A stretch of 64,000 nucleotides of DNA from Candidatus Accumulibacter sp. 66-26 (GCA_001897745.1 MKUH01000001.1:124001-188000), one strand, 5' to 3'; counted from the first letter of the stretch, positions 46,000-55,533 are shown. Program-made: numbers and translations. The notes: generated by a model not told the origin, from the sequence alone.

Positions 46000-46929
46000 A
46001 TGCCTCTTTCCCGCGAACCTTCTCCGATCGCCGATGTCCTGGCGGCGGCCAACGAGGTCATTCTCGGCAAGGAGACGCAGATCCGGCAGGCGATGGCCTG
46101 CCTGCTCGCCCGCGGGCACCTCCTGATCGAGGATCTGCCCGGCGTCGGCAAGACGACGCTGGCGCACACCCTGGCCCGCCTGCTCGGCCTGCAGTTTTCC
46201 CGCATCCAGTTCACCAGCGACATGCTGCCGGCCGACATCGTCGGCATTTCGATCTTCGACCGTACGAACAGCGCCTTCAATTTCCTGCCCGGTCCGATCT
46301 TCTCGCAGCTCGTCCTCGCCGACGAGATCAACCGCGCGACGCCGAAGACGCAGAGCGCCCTGCTCGAAGCGATGGAAGAGCGGCAGGTGAGCAGCGACGG
46401 CCAGACGCGTCCGCTACCCGAGCCCTTCTTCGTGATCGCGACGCAGAATCCGTCCTACCAGATCGGCACCTTCCCGCTGCCGGAATCGCAGCTCGACCGC
46501 TTCTTGCTGCGCATCGAACTCGGCTATCCCGACCGCGCCGCCGAGCGTGCGCTGCTCGAGGGCGGCGGCCGCCGCCAGCAGCTGCCGGCGCTCGCCGCCC
46601 GCCTGGCGCCCGAGCAGATTCCCGCCCTGCAGGAACGTGCGGCAGCGGTCCATGTCGCCCCGGCCCTGCTCGACTACGTGCAGGCCCTGGTCGAAGCGAC
46701 GCGCAACAGCCCCGACTTCACCCACGGACTCAGCCCGCGCGCCGCGCTGGCCCTGCTCGCGGCGGCTCGCGCCTGGGCTTTCATCGACGGTCGCGACATG
46801 GTCCTGCCGGAAGACGTGCAGGCTGTCCTGCCCGGCGTCGCCTGCCACCGCCTGCGCCACGCGCACAGCGGCGCCCTCGCCCGCCCGGCGGACATCGCGG
46901 CGCTCGCCCACGGCGTCGCCATTCCCTGA
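46000..46929 (+). CDS. MoxR-family AAA+ ATPase
   Basis: The 309-residue ATPase has Walker A (DLPGVGKTTLAH), Walker B (LVLADEINRATPKTQ), a sensor region ATQNPSYQIGTFPLPESQLDRF and a C-terminal lid domain. MoxR ATPases act as chaperones for metalloproteins or envelope proteins together with DUF58 and transglutaminase-like partners, which follow here. I set the start at MPLSREPSP (46000); a longer in-frame ORF adds 42 residues without family resemblance. It overlaps the DUF58 gene by one base. Confidence 0.94.
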   Translation: MPLSREPSPIADVLAAANEVILGKETQIRQAMACLLARGHLLIEDLPGVGKTTLAHTLARLLGLQFSRIQFTSDMLPADIVGISIFDRTNSAFNFLPGPIFSQLVLADEINRATPKTQSALLEAMEERQVSSDGQTRPLPEPFFVIATQNPSYQIGTFPLPESQLDRFLLRIELGYPDRAAERALLEGGGRRQQLPALAARLAPEQIPALQERAAAVHVAPALLDYVQALVEATRNSPDFTHGLSPRAALALLAAARAWAFIDGRDMVLPEDVQAVLPGVACHRLRHAHSGALARPADIAALAHGVAIP

Positions 46930-47897
46930 TGCGGGCGAGCGCGCAGCTCAGGCAGTGGCTGTTCCGCCTCGGCCGCGACGAGCGATTGCCGATCGTCCTC
47001 ACGCAGCGCCGCATCTTCATCCTGCCGACCCGCGCCGGTGTCCTGTTCGCCACGGTCCTCACCGTCATGCTGATCGGCGCGATCAACTACAACCTGAGTC
47101 TCGGCCACGCCCTGGTCTTTCTGCTGGCCGGCGTCGGCATCGTCGGCATGGTGCATACCTTCCGCAATCTGGTCGGCCTGCGCCTGCGCCCGGGACGCGC
47201 GGAACCGGTATTCGCCGGCGAGATCGCGCAGTTCCCCCTGCACGTCGAAAATCCGCGCCGCGAAGCGCGCATCGCGCTCGAATTCGCTTTCGCTTTCGCC
47301 AAGGCCACCGGCGTGCGCGCCGACATTCCCTCCGACGGCAGCGCAACCGTGTTTTTGCCCTGCCCCGCGGCGCGGCGCGGGCGCCTCGACCCGGGCCGCG
47401 TCACACTCTCCTCGCGCTACCCGCTCGGGTTCTTCCGCGCCTGGAGCTACCCGCATCCGCCGCTCGTCTGCATCGTCTATCCGCAGGCGCTCGATACGCC
47501 GCTGCCGCCCGTCGCGGCGGTCGCCGACAAGGGCTACCGGCAGGGCGCGAGCGGGCAGGAGGATTTCAGCGGACTGCGCGAACGCCAGCCGAGCGACCCG
47601 CCGCGCCACATCGCGTGGAAGGCGGCAGCGCGCGACCTCCCGCACCGCCCGCTGCTGGTCAAGCAGTTCGCCGGCGGCGCCGACGAGGAGCTGTGGCTCG
47701 ACTGGGCGCTGACGCCGGCCGACGCCGACGGCGAAACGCGCCTCTCGATCCTTGCCGGCTGGGTGCTCGCCGCCGAGGCCCGCGGCGCCCGCTACGGCCT
47801 CGCGCTGCCGGCGCGCCGCATCGCGCCGGCGCAGGGTCACGCCCACCGCAACGCCTGCCTCGAGGCGCTGGCGCTCCATGGGCAAGAAGACGCCTGA
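46929..47897 (+). CDS. DUF58 domain protein
   Basis: The 322-residue protein has two N-terminal membrane helices (about 34-52 and 60-78) and a DUF58 region with DFSGLRERQPSDPPRHIAWK, the usual signature, followed by a von Willebrand A-like end. DUF58 proteins regularly accompany MoxR ATPases and transglutaminases. Its ATG overlaps the MoxR stop and its end overlaps the next gene by 20 bp. Confidence 0.93.
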   Translation: MRASAQLRQWLFRLGRDERLPIVLTQRRIFILPTRAGVLFATVLTVMLIGAINYNLSLGHALVFLLAGVGIVGMVHTFRNLVGLRLRPGRAEPVFAGEIAQFPLHVENPRREARIALEFAFAFAKATGVRADIPSDGSATVFLPCPAARRGRLDPGRVTLSSRYPLGFFRAWSYPHPPLVCIVYPQALDTPLPPVAAVADKGYRQGASGQEDFSGLRERQPSDPPRHIAWKAAARDLPHRPLLVKQFAGGADEELWLDWALTPADADGETRLSILAGWVLAAEARGARYGLALPARRIAPAQGHAHRNACLEALALHGQEDA

Positions 47898-49851
47898 CCC
47901 CGGCCCGCCGCTAGCGCGCGGCGCGCTGCCCTGGCTGCTGCTCGTCGCGCTGGCGACGATCGCGCCGCACGCCGACCATCTGCCGCCCTGGCTCTCGCTG
48001 CTGGCCGCCGGCCTGCTCGCCGGCCGCCTCTGGCTGTGGCACGGCCAGCGCCGGCTGCCGGCGCGCTGGCTGCTCGTGCTGCTCGTCGTCGGCGGCAGCG
48101 CCGGCATCGCCGCCGAGTACCGCACCCTGTTCGGACGCGACGCCGGCGTCGCCCTGCTGGTCCTCTTCATGGCACTCAAGCCGATGGAACTGCGCACGCA
48201 ACGCGACGCGCTGGTGATCCTGATGCTCGGCTATTTCCTGCTGCTCACCCACTACTTCTACTCGGAGAGCATCCCGACCGGCCTCTGGCTGCTGGCCGCC
48301 GCTACCCTGCTCACGGCGACGCTGGTCCGCCTGCACGGCGGCCCGCAGCCGCTCGCCCGCAGCGCCCGCCTGGGCGGCCTGCTGCTCGCCCAGGCGCTGC
48401 CCTTCATGCTGATCCTCTTCCTGCTCTTTCCGCGCATCGCTGGCCCCCTGTGGGGCTTGCCGCAGGACGCCCACGCCGGACAAAGCGGCCTGTCCGACCG
48501 GATGGCGCCGGGCACGCTGAGCGAGCTGATCCAGTCGGGCAACATCGCCTTCCGCGTCCAGTTCGCCGGCGCCATCCCGGAAAAGTCCGAACTCTACTGG
48601 CGCGGTCCGGTTTTCGACGACTACGACGGCCTCACCTGGCGCGCAGGGAACCGTGCAGCGCGCGCCGGCAGCCGGCCGCAGATCGAGGCGAGCGGCCGCC
48701 GCTTCGATTACGTGAGCACGCTCGAAGCGCACAACCAGCGCTGGCTGCTGGCGCTGGACCTGCCGCTGACGCTGCCGCCGGACGCCCGTCTCTCGGCCAC
48801 CTTCGAATCGCTGACGCGGGAGCCGGTGCAAAAGCGCGTCCGCCTCGCCTTCACCTCGGCGCCGGACTTCCGCGCCAACGTCGTCGAAACGCAGGCCCTG
48901 CTGGAGAACGCCCTGCGCCTGCCGCCGGACGTCAATCCGCGCGCCCGTACGCTGGCCGCCGAGTGGCGCGTGCTGCCGCCGGAAAAGATCGCCGACAGCG
49001 CACTCGCCCTGTTTCGCCGGGAAGCCTTCTTCTACACGTTGCGTCCGCCGCTGCTCGGGCCGCACGCGATGGACGAATTCCTCTTCGACACCCGGCACGG
49101 CTTCTGCGAACACTACGCCTCGGCCTTCGTCTTCCTGATGCGCGCGGCCGGCGTTCCGGCCCGCGTCGTCGCCGGCTACCAGGGCGGCGAGCTGAACCCG
49201 ATCGACGGCTTTCTCACCGTCCGCCAGTCCGACGCGCATGCCTGGGCAGAGATCTGGATCGCCGGCCGCGGCTGGCTGCGCATCGACCCGACCGCTGCCG
49301 TCGCGCCCTCGCGTATCGAACGCGGAATCGCCGCCGCCCTGCCGCAAGGCGAAGCGCTGCCGGTTTTCGCGCGCCTCGACGCCGACTGGCTACGCGCCAT
49401 GCGCAACCGCTGGGAGGCTGTGGACAATGCGTGGAACCAATGGGTCCTCGGGTACAATCCGCAGCGCCAAAAGGAAGTGCTCGCGCAACTGGGGATGGCC
49501 AATCCCGACTGGCGCAGCATGACGACGCTGCTGGCGATCCTCTGCGCCGCAGCCCTCGCGCTCGTCACGGCATGGACGCTCTACCGGCGCCCGCCCGGCG
49601 ACCCTGCGCAACGCGCCTGGCAGCGTTTCTGCCGGCGGCTCGGCCGGCTCGGCGTGCGCCGGGCGGCCTGGGAGGGGCCGGCCGACTTCGCGAACCGCGT
49701 TGCGCGCGAGCGCCCCGAGTGGGGTCCGCTGGCGAGCGAAGCGGCGCAACACTACGCCGCCCTGCGCTACGGCAAGGGCACACCGGACAATCTGGAACGG
49801 CTGCGGGCGTGCGCCGCCCGCCTGCCGCTCCGCTGGAGACAACAGACTTGA
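47878..49851 (+). CDS. TgpA-like membrane transglutaminase
   Basis: The 657-residue protein has about seven membrane helices in its first 190 residues (DUF3488/TgpA N-terminal type, with YWRGPVFDDYDGLTW after them), then a periplasmic transglutaminase domain with catalytic Cys in HGFCEHYASAF, His in SDAHAWAEIW and Asp in LRIDPTAAV. Another membrane helix near residue 565 and a DUF4129-like tail complete it. The start is the ATG within the DUF58 3' end. Pseudomonas TgpA is essential; the substrate is unknown. Together with MoxR and DUF58 it probably acts on envelope proteins. Confidence 0.93.
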   Translation: MGKKTPDPGPPLARGALPWLLLVALATIAPHADHLPPWLSLLAAGLLAGRLWLWHGQRRLPARWLLVLLVVGGSAGIAAEYRTLFGRDAGVALLVLFMALKPMELRTQRDALVILMLGYFLLLTHYFYSESIPTGLWLLAAATLLTATLVRLHGGPQPLARSARLGGLLLAQALPFMLILFLLFPRIAGPLWGLPQDAHAGQSGLSDRMAPGTLSELIQSGNIAFRVQFAGAIPEKSELYWRGPVFDDYDGLTWRAGNRAARAGSRPQIEASGRRFDYVSTLEAHNQRWLLALDLPLTLPPDARLSATFESLTREPVQKRVRLAFTSAPDFRANVVETQALLENALRLPPDVNPRARTLAAEWRVLPPEKIADSALALFRREAFFYTLRPPLLGPHAMDEFLFDTRHGFCEHYASAFVFLMRAAGVPARVVAGYQGGELNPIDGFLTVRQSDAHAWAEIWIAGRGWLRIDPTAAVAPSRIERGIAAALPQGEALPVFARLDADWLRAMRNRWEAVDNAWNQWVLGYNPQRQKEVLAQLGMANPDWRSMTTLLAILCAAALALVTAWTLYRRPPGDPAQRAWQRFCRRLGRLGVRRAAWEGPADFANRVARERPEWGPLASEAAQHYAALRYGKGTPDNLERLRACAARLPLRWRQQT

Positions 49852-50888
49852 AGCTCGCGCCGCGCCGCCCGTCCCTGATCCGCCCCATTCTCATCGCCGT
49901 CGCCGCCGCGCTCCTGCCGCTGGGCAGCCAGGCGGCCAAGCCGCCGCCGTTCAGCGAAGAGGCCGACGTCAAAGCCTTCGTCGCCGACATGCACGCGCAA
50001 TACGGCTTCGACACGGCGCATCTGCTGCACCAGTTCGCCGCCATCCGGCCGAACGCCACCGTGCTGCGCGCCATCCGCCCGGCCGCGGTGCCCGAGCAGC
50101 AGCGCTCGTGGCAGCGTTACCGCGAGCGCTTCGTCAACGCGCGCCGCATCGACGGCGGCCTGCGCTTCTGGCAGGAGCACGGCGCGACGCTGGTCCGCGC
50201 CGAGGCCATCTACGGCGTGCCGGCCGAGATCATCGTCGCGATCATCGGCGTCGAGACCGAATACGGCCGCAACATGGGCAAGTTCGGCGTCATGGAAGCG
50301 CTCGCCTCGCTGGCCTTCCACTACCCGCCGCGCGCCGCCTTCTTCCGCGGCGAACTCGAACAGTTCCTGCTGCTCGCCCGCGAAAACGGCGTCAGCCCGC
50401 TCGCCATCAAGGGCTCCTACGCCGGCGCCATCGGCATCCCGCAGTTCATGCCGAGCAGCCAGCGCCGCTTCGCCGTCGACTTCGACGGCGACGACCGCAT
50501 CGACCTGCGCAACGAACCGGCCGACGCGATCGGCAGCGTCGCGCGCTTCCTGCAACAGCACGGCTGGGAAGCCGGCGCCCCGGTCGCCGCGCCGGCGAGC
50601 CTCGACGGCGACCCGGCGGCGCTGATCGCGGCCGGCATCAAGCCGGTCAGTCCGCTGCGCGAACTGCTTCGGCAGGGCGTTCGAGCGGCTGGCGAGGCCG
50701 GCGACGGCGAGCGGCCGGCGGCGCTGATCGATCTGGTGACGCCGGGCGAACCGAGCGAATACTGGGTGGGATTCGGAAATTTCTACGCGATCACGCGCTA
50801 CAACCGTTCGAGCTTCTACGCGATGTCTGTCTTCCAGCTCGCGGAAGCGCTCCGCGCGGCGCGCACGGAGGTGCAGGCGGGGCGTTAG
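49848..50888 (+). CDS. mltB: Lytic murein transglycosylase B
   Basis: The 346-residue peptidoglycan-cleaving enzyme has a signal peptide (to about residue 29, SQA-AK) without lipobox Cys, so it appears soluble in the periplasm. The catalytic Glu is in IIGVETEYGRNMG (about Glu136); further features are GSYAGAIGIPQFMPSS and DFDGDDRIDL, the EF-hand-like calcium loop. The TTG at 49848 was chosen because it overlaps the previous stop (TTGA) and has GGAGA about 7 nt upstream. It is the last gene of the MoxR operon, linking it to cell-wall turnover. Confidence 0.93.
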   Translation: MKLAPRRPSLIRPILIAVAAALLPLGSQAAKPPPFSEEADVKAFVADMHAQYGFDTAHLLHQFAAIRPNATVLRAIRPAAVPEQQRSWQRYRERFVNARRIDGGLRFWQEHGATLVRAEAIYGVPAEIIVAIIGVETEYGRNMGKFGVMEALASLAFHYPPRAAFFRGELEQFLLLARENGVSPLAIKGSYAGAIGIPQFMPSSQRRFAVDFDGDDRIDLRNEPADAIGSVARFLQQHGWEAGAPVAAPASLDGDPAALIAAGIKPVSPLRELLRQGVRAAGEAGDGERPAALIDLVTPGEPSEYWVGFGNFYAITRYNRSSFYAMSVFQLAEALRAARTEVQAGR

Positions 50889-50962
50889 GACAATCCCGCG
50901 CAGCCAAGCCCCGGGACCGACCGGATTGATTTCGGCAAGCCGGGCGGCAACGGCTGCGATGC

Positions 50963-51000
50963 AAAAAAGGCCGCTCCGGCTATCTGCGGAGCGGCCTTTT
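50963..51000. terminator. Bidirectional terminator between mltB and rpoS
   Basis: A perfect 10-bp stem GGCCGCTCCG / CGGAGCGGCC (50969-50978 and 50987-50996) has an A6 run before it and a T4 run after it, so it can end both convergent transcripts. Confidence 0.92.
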
Positions 51001-51025
51001 GCTTCCGGCGAAAGGCGCCGGGGCG

Positions 51026-51979
51026 CTACAGCAGATTGTCGCGCGTCACGCCGCCGCGCTTGATGATGCGCCGCAGCTGGTCGAGCGCCTCGATCTGGAT
51101 CTGGCGCACGCGCTCGCGCGTCAGCCGGAGATCGACGGCAATTTCTTCGAGCGTGCACATGTCGGTATTGCCGAGGCCGTAGCGGCGCTCGATCACCTGC
51201 CGCTGCTTGTCGGAAAGCTGGGCGACCCACTGCCCGAGCAGATCGCCGATTTCGTTCGACTGCAGCAACTCCTCCGGATCGAGCGCATTGTCGTCGGCGA
51301 TGGCGTCGGCGATCGTGTGGTTCGGGTCGATCTCGAGCGGCGCGTCGAGCGAGGCGATATGCTCGTTGAGCGCCAGCACGCGGCGCACGTCGCCGATCGG
51401 CCGGTCGATCAGGTGCGCGATCTGCTCGATGCTGATCTCACGCCCGTTGGCCGACTCCAGATGGCGCACGGCGCGCAGGACGACGTTGATTTCCTTGACC
51501 ACATGCACCGGCAGGCGAATCGTCCGCGACTGGTTCATGATCGCGCGCTCGACGCTCTGGCGGATCCACCACGTGGCGTAGGTCGAGAAGCGGAAGCCGC
51601 GTTCCGGATCGAACTTTTCGAGCGCGTGGATCAGGCCGAGGTTCCCCTCCTCGATCAGGTCGAGCAGCGGGATACCGCGATTGAGGTAATGCTTGGCGAT
51701 GTTCACGACCAGCCGCAGATTGTGCTCGATCATTTTCTGGCGGGCGGCGAACTCGCCGGCCCGTGCGCGGCGCGCCCAACTGGCTTCTTCCGCCGGGGTG
51801 AACAGCGGCTTGGCCCCGATCTCGTTGAGGTAGAGCTGGGTGACGTCGTTGAGCAGTTCGACTTCGGCCGCTGCCACCGGCGCTTCCGCTTCCTCGGCTT
51901 CGGCGGCAGACAGCGCCCCTTCCTCACCCGGCCCCGGCTCCGGAATTTCTTCTTCGGCGAGATCGGGATCGTCTGTCAT
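51026..51979 (-). CDS. rpoS: RNA polymerase sigma factor RpoS
   Basis: The 317-residue sigma-70-family factor has a Glu/Ala-rich N-terminus, region 1.2 (VTQLYLNEIGAKPLFTPAEE), region 2 with LLDLIEEGNLGLIHALEKFD and FSTYATWWIRQSVERAI, region 3 and region 4.2 (TLEEIAVDLRLTRERVRQIQ). Its lack of a long region 1.1 and the position directly after nlpD identify it as the stationary-phase sigma factor. It begins 2 bp after the nlpD stop; an internal promoter in nlpD is likely, by analogy, but not seen. Confidence 0.96.
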   Translation of the reverse strand: MTDDPDLAEEEIPEPGPGEEGALSAAEAEEAEAPVAAAEVELLNDVTQLYLNEIGAKPLFTPAEEASWARRARAGEFAARQKMIEHNLRLVVNIAKHYLNRGIPLLDLIEEGNLGLIHALEKFDPERGFRFSTYATWWIRQSVERAIMNQSRTIRLPVHVVKEINVVLRAVRHLESANGREISIEQIAHLIDRPIGDVRRVLALNEHIASLDAPLEIDPNHTIADAIADDNALDPEELLQSNEIGDLLGQWVAQLSDKQRQVIERRYGLGNTDMCTLEEIAVDLRLTRERVRQIQIEALDQLRRIIKRGGVTRDNLL

Positions 51980-51981
51980 GA

Positions 51982-52914
51982 CTAGCGCTGCGGCAGATAC
52001 TTGAGCGGATCGACCGGCTTGCCCTGGCGCCGGACCTCGAAGTGCAGCTTGACCTGATCGGCGTCGGAACTGCCCATCTCGGCGATCTTCTGACCTTTGC
52101 TCACGCTCTGCCCCTCCTTGACCAGAATGTTCTGATTGTGGGCGTACGCCGACAGGTAGGTGTTGTTGTGCTTGACGATCACCAGCTTGCCGTAGCCGCG
52201 CAAGCCCGTCCCGCTATACACCACCTTGCCTTCGCCCGCGGCGATCACCGGATCGCCCGCCTTGCCGGCGATATCGACGCCCTTGTTGCCGCCTTCGCTG
52301 TAGGTCGCGACGATCTTCCCGCTGGCCGGCCAAATCCACGCCAACTCGTCGCCGACGAGCGCCGGTGCCGCCGGCTTGGGTTCGGCTTCCGCCTTCGCCT
52401 CGGCCTTCACGTCGGATTTGACAACGGCATTCGCCGGAGGTTCGGGCGTTTTCGCCTGACCCTGCGCCTGCGCCAGCGCCTGCTCGGAATACGGTTCCTT
52501 GCCGGCCTTCGGCTCGCGCTTCACCGTGTCGGTGTTGCCGTCGAGGGCGCGCTTCTCGATCGCCGGCGCACCGACGATAGGCTGTGCGACGGCGACGTCC
52601 GAGACGGCGGCGTCGGCCGCTCCGCCGGGACGCTTCACGCGCAGCTGCTGGCCGACCAGGATGCGATTCGGATTCTCGATGTTGTTCCAGGCGACCAGGT
52701 CCTTGTAGTCGAGACCGTGATCGAGGGCGATGCTGTACATCGTGTCGCCCTTCTTGACCGTATAGAGATCCTGGCTTGCGGGCGCCGCGGCGGTCGGCTG
52801 GGTCGACCGGTCGATCACCGGCGCCGGGGACTTGCTCGCGCAACCGGCGATGGCGAGCAGCGCGAGCAGCGCGCAGCCGGATTGCAAGCGGACGATAAGA
52901 CCTTGTTCCTTCAT
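51982..52914 (-). CDS. nlpD: NlpD-like lipoprotein with LysM and degenerate LytM (M23) domains
   Basis: The 310-residue lipoprotein has lipobox LLAIAGC (Cys25), a LysM domain (YTVKKGDTMYSIALDHGL), an Ala/Glu/Lys-rich linker (about 100-190) and a C-terminal LytM domain. The first zinc-ligand His is replaced (NKGVDIAG instead of HxGVDI) and the last motif reads KLHFEVRR, so the domain should be catalytically inactive and act as an amidase activator in cell separation, as E. coli NlpD does. Its start overlaps the pcm stop. Confidence 0.94.
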   Translation of the reverse strand: MKEQGLIVRLQSGCALLALLAIAGCASKSPAPVIDRSTQPTAAAPASQDLYTVKKGDTMYSIALDHGLDYKDLVAWNNIENPNRILVGQQLRVKRPGGAADAAVSDVAVAQPIVGAPAIEKRALDGNTDTVKREPKAGKEPYSEQALAQAQGQAKTPEPPANAVVKSDVKAEAKAEAEPKPAAPALVGDELAWIWPASGKIVATYSEGGNKGVDIAGKAGDPVIAAGEGKVVYSGTGLRGYGKLVIVKHNNTYLSAYAHNQNILVKEGQSVSKGQKIAEMGSSDADQVKLHFEVRRQGKPVDPLKYLPQR

Positions 52915-53564
52915 TCGGTTCCCGAGAGCAGTGGAACGAAGCGCACACCGTCGAGTCGGGATTCGACGTAGCCTTCGGCCCGGTGTTCGATCAGCGAAAG
53001 ATACTGTTCACCCGCCCCGAGCGGCAAGATCATTCTGCCGCCGGGCGCCAGCTGCTGCAAAAGCGCGGGCGGCACGCGCGATGCCGCGGCAGCGACGATG
53101 ATCGTGTCGAAGGGCGCCGCTTCCGGCAGCCCGAAATGGCCGTCGGCGTGCTTCAGACGGACGTTGAACTGCTGGATGGCGCTCAGATTCCGCTTGGCGC
53201 GGGCAAGCAGCGGCTCGATGCGCTCGACCGCGTAGACTTCCTTGGTCAGCTGCGCCAGGACCGCCGCCTGATAGCCGCAGCCGGCGCCCACCTCGAGGGT
53301 CTTGCCAAGCTCGCGCCCGGCGCGCAGGACTTCGATCATGCGCGCCACGACGTAGGGCTGCGAAATGGTCTGCGCGAAACCGAGCGGCAGCGCCGTGTCT
53401 TCGTAGGCGCGCGAGGCCAGCGCCTCCTCGACGAAAAGATGGCGCGGCACGGCGGCAATCGCGGCGAGCACCTGCTCGTCGCGGATTCCCTGGTCGCGCA
53501 GGCGCTCGATCATCCGCGCGCGCGTGCGCTGCGAAGTCATCCCGATGCCGGCGACCTTGCTCAT
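52911..53564 (-). CDS. pcm: Protein-L-isoaspartate O-methyltransferase
   Basis: The 217-residue repair enzyme has the SAM loop [17 protein letters not shown], the substrate-site Thr/Ser region [15 protein letters not shown] and [17 protein letters not shown]. It methylates isoaspartyl residues in damaged proteins. The ATG at 53564 overlaps the surE stop (ATGA); a longer frame upstream is surE in another frame. Confidence 0.96.
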   Translation of the reverse strand: MSKVAGIGMTSQRTRARMIERLRDQGIRDEQVLAAIAAVPRHLFVEEALASRAYEDTALPLGFAQTISQPYVVARMIEVLRAGRELGKTLEVGAGCGYQAAVLAQLTKEVYAVERIEPLLARAKRNLSAIQQFNVRLKHADGHFGLPEAAPFDTIIVAAAASRVPPALLQQLAPGGRMILPLGAGEQYLSLIEHRAEGYVESRLDGVRFVPLLSGTE

Positions 53565-54304
53565 AGGCTCAGCCAGTTGCGCACGACGGGCAGTTGCGCA
53601 TCGTGCGTGAGGTCGATCTGCAGCGGCGTGATCGACACCCGGTTGTTCTTCACCGCATGGAAGTCGGTGCCCTCGCCCGCGTCCTGGGCTTCGCCGGCCG
53701 CGCCGACCCAATACACGGTCTCGTTGCGCGGCGTCAGCGTGCGCACTACCGGCTCGGCCTTGTGGCGCTTGCCGAGATGGGTCACGAGCGTTCCCTGCAG
53801 CTGTTCGTAGGGCACGTCGGGGACGTTGACGTTGAGCAGCAGCGGCTCGCGGATCGTCTGCCGCTGCAGCCGCTCGACCAGCTCGCGGGCGACCCGCGCG
53901 GCGGTGTCGAAGTGCGCGCCGGCCTTGCTGCACAGCGAAATGGCGATCGACGGGACGCCGAGCAGGAAGCCCTCGGTGGCCGCCGCGACGGTGCCGGAGT
54001 AGATCGTGTCGTCGCCCATGTTGGCGCCGTGGTTGATCCCGGAAACGACCATGTCGGGCAATTCGTCGAGCATGCCGGTGACGGCCAGATGGACGCAGTC
54101 GGTCGGCGTGCCGTTGACGTAGTAGAAGCCGTTCGCCGCGCGCCGCAGCGACAGCGGCCGGTCGAGCGTCAGCGAGTTGCTGGCGCCGCTGCGGTCGCGC
54201 TCGGGGGCGACGACCGTGATGTCCGCGACCTGGGCCAGCGCCTCGGCGAGGCAAGCGATTCCCGGGGCGAAATAGCCGTCGTCGTTGCTAAGCAGAATTC
54301 GCAT
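53561..54304 (-). CDS. surE: 5'/3'-nucleotidase SurE
   Basis: The 247-residue stationary-phase survival nucleotidase has the metal-binding start [16 protein letters not shown] (Asp8/Asp9), [14 protein letters not shown] and [19 protein letters not shown]. The start could also be two codons upstream (54310). The order surE-pcm-nlpD-rpoS is classic. The upstream region holds a promoter and a hairpin that may attenuate or precede this operon. Confidence 0.96.
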   Translation of the reverse strand: MRILLSNDDGYFAPGIACLAEALAQVADITVVAPERDRSGASNSLTLDRPLSLRRAANGFYYVNGTPTDCVHLAVTGMLDELPDMVVSGINHGANMGDDTIYSGTVAAATEGFLLGVPSIAISLCSKAGAHFDTAARVARELVERLQRQTIREPLLLNVNVPDVPYEQLQGTLVTHLGKRHKAEPVVRTLTPRNETVYWVGAAGEAQDAGEGTDFHAVKNNRVSITPLQIDLTHDAQLPVVRNWLSL

Positions 54305-54350
54305 ACTCATCCAGGAAAATCGGAAACGGAAAGCGGAAAAACGACAGGAC

Positions 54351-54375
54351 AAAAAAACCGGCGAACGGCCGGTTT
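54351..54375 (-). terminator. Intrinsic terminator 47 bp before surE
   Basis: On the minus strand AAACCGGC-CGTTC-GCCGGTTT is an 8-bp stem followed by a T run (seven T in total at 54357-54351). It could end the lysR transcript (stop at 54518) or the candidate small RNA. Confidence 0.85.
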
Positions 54376-54435
54376 CCAGGGGGTTGAGGAGCTGATCCGG
54401 CGCCGGCCCAGCCCTCCGCACCCAGCATAAAACGT
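54351..54435 (-). ncRNA. Candidate small RNA or attenuated leader upstream of surE
   Basis: A sigma-70-like promoter predicts transcription from about 54435 on the minus strand. About 85 nt later the transcript reaches an intrinsic terminator. The RNA body is highly structured: GGAGGGCT ... AGCTCCTC can pair around a CCGGCGCCGG palindrome. It contains no good ORF. It may be an independent sRNA or the leader of surE-pcm-nlpD-rpoS. No known RNA family was recognised. Confidence 0.5.
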
Positions 54436-54441
54436 GGCCGC

Positions 54442-54471
54442 ATCATAGCATGGCGCGGAAGCCGCGATCAA
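54442..54471 (-). promoter_or_regulatory. Sigma-70-like promoter reading towards surE
   Basis: On the minus strand TTGATC (54471-54466), an 18-bp spacer, and TATGAT (54447-54442). The expected first base is the A at about 54435. Confidence 0.68.
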
Positions 54472-54517
54472 ACGCCCGGGGCCGCAGCGCTCGGCATTCC
54501 GAGTGCGCAACGCGGCC

Positions 54518-55507
54518 TCAGGAAGCGGCTTTCGCCCGCTTGGCGCGGGGCTTGCCGACGCCGCTGCGGCCTGCTTCCGGCAAGGGTGAAACAGGACCTC
54601 CGCCGACCCCGCCGCCGAAGTGCAGGATGGTGTCGATCAGCGCCTGCGTGAAGGCCGGCAGGGCTTCGCCGTGGCGGGTCAGGATGTAGCGCTCGCGCAC
54701 CGCCCACGGCTCGTCGAACTCGCGCAGGACGAGGCGCATCGTGCGGCTGTGGCGCAGGGCGGCGGATTCGGGAACGACGCCGATGCCGACCCCGGCCTCG
54801 ACCATGCGGCAGAGCGCCTCGAAGTTGCTGACCTGGATGCGGATGCGCAGACGGCGATTGGCGTCGCGCAGCAGGCGGTTGAGGAAGGTCTGCAGCGTAC
54901 TGCCTTCGTGCAGGCCGATGAAATCGTAGGCCAGCGCGTCGGCGAAGCGCAGTTTTTCCGGGCGCTTCGCCTTGGCCAGCGGGTGATCGGGCGCCAGCGC
55001 GAGGACCAGGCGGTCGGTGCTGAAGTGATGCAGTTCGAGGCCGTCGGCGTCGATCGGCCCGGAAACGATGCCGAGGTCGGTCGTCCCGTCGAGCACGCCG
55101 CGGATGATCTCGCCGGTCAGCCGCTCCTGCAGGTCGACGTCGACCTGCGGATGGCGGGCGAGAAAGGTCGCCAGCACCTCGGGCATGAACTCGGTGACCG
55201 CCGTCGTGTTGGCGAAGATGCGGATATGTCCCTTCACCCCTTCGCCGAAACGCTGCAGGTCGCCCTTCAGGTTCTCGATCTGTGCGAGCAGGATGCGCGC
55301 GTGCTGGAGCAGGCTCTGTCCGGCCGGCGTCAGCGCCACGCCGCGCGGCGCGCGGTAGAGCAGGCGCACGCCGGCCTGCTTTTCCATCTCCTTGACGCGC
55401 GCGCTCACCGCCGGCAGCGACAGGTGGCTGCGCTCCGCGCCCTTGGTCAGGCTCTTGCTCTCCGCCACCTGGACGAAGAGGCGCAGGTCGGTCAAATCGA
55501 AATGCAT
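54518..55507 (-). CDS. LysR-family regulator, probable itaconate-locus regulator (ItcR-like)
   Basis: The 329-residue regulator has an N-terminal winged helix (TDLRLFVQVAESKSLTKGAE, then SLPAVSARVKEMEKQAGVRL) and a periplasmic-binding-like effector domain (about 95-295), with a basic Lys/Arg tail. The ATG at 55507 (MHFDLTDL) was chosen because GAGG lies before it; an upstream in-frame Met adds 11 residues. It is divergent from the hydratase-CoA-transferase-lyase operon, the same arrangement as the LysR activator of the P. aeruginosa itaconate genes, so I infer control by an itaconate-like ligand. Confidence 0.88.
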   Translation of the reverse strand: MHFDLTDLRLFVQVAESKSLTKGAERSHLSLPAVSARVKEMEKQAGVRLLYRAPRGVALTPAGQSLLQHARILLAQIENLKGDLQRFGEGVKGHIRIFANTTAVTEFMPEVLATFLARHPQVDVDLQERLTGEIIRGVLDGTTDLGIVSGPIDADGLELHHFSTDRLVLALAPDHPLAKAKRPEKLRFADALAYDFIGLHEGSTLQTFLNRLLRDANRRLRIRIQVSNFEALCRMVEAGVGIGVVPESAALRHSRTMRLVLREFDEPWAVRERYILTRHGEALPAFTQALIDTILHFGGGVGGGPVSPLPEAGRSGVGKPRAKRAKAAS

Positions 55508-55533
55508 GGCAGCCTCAAATCGTCTCGAAAATT

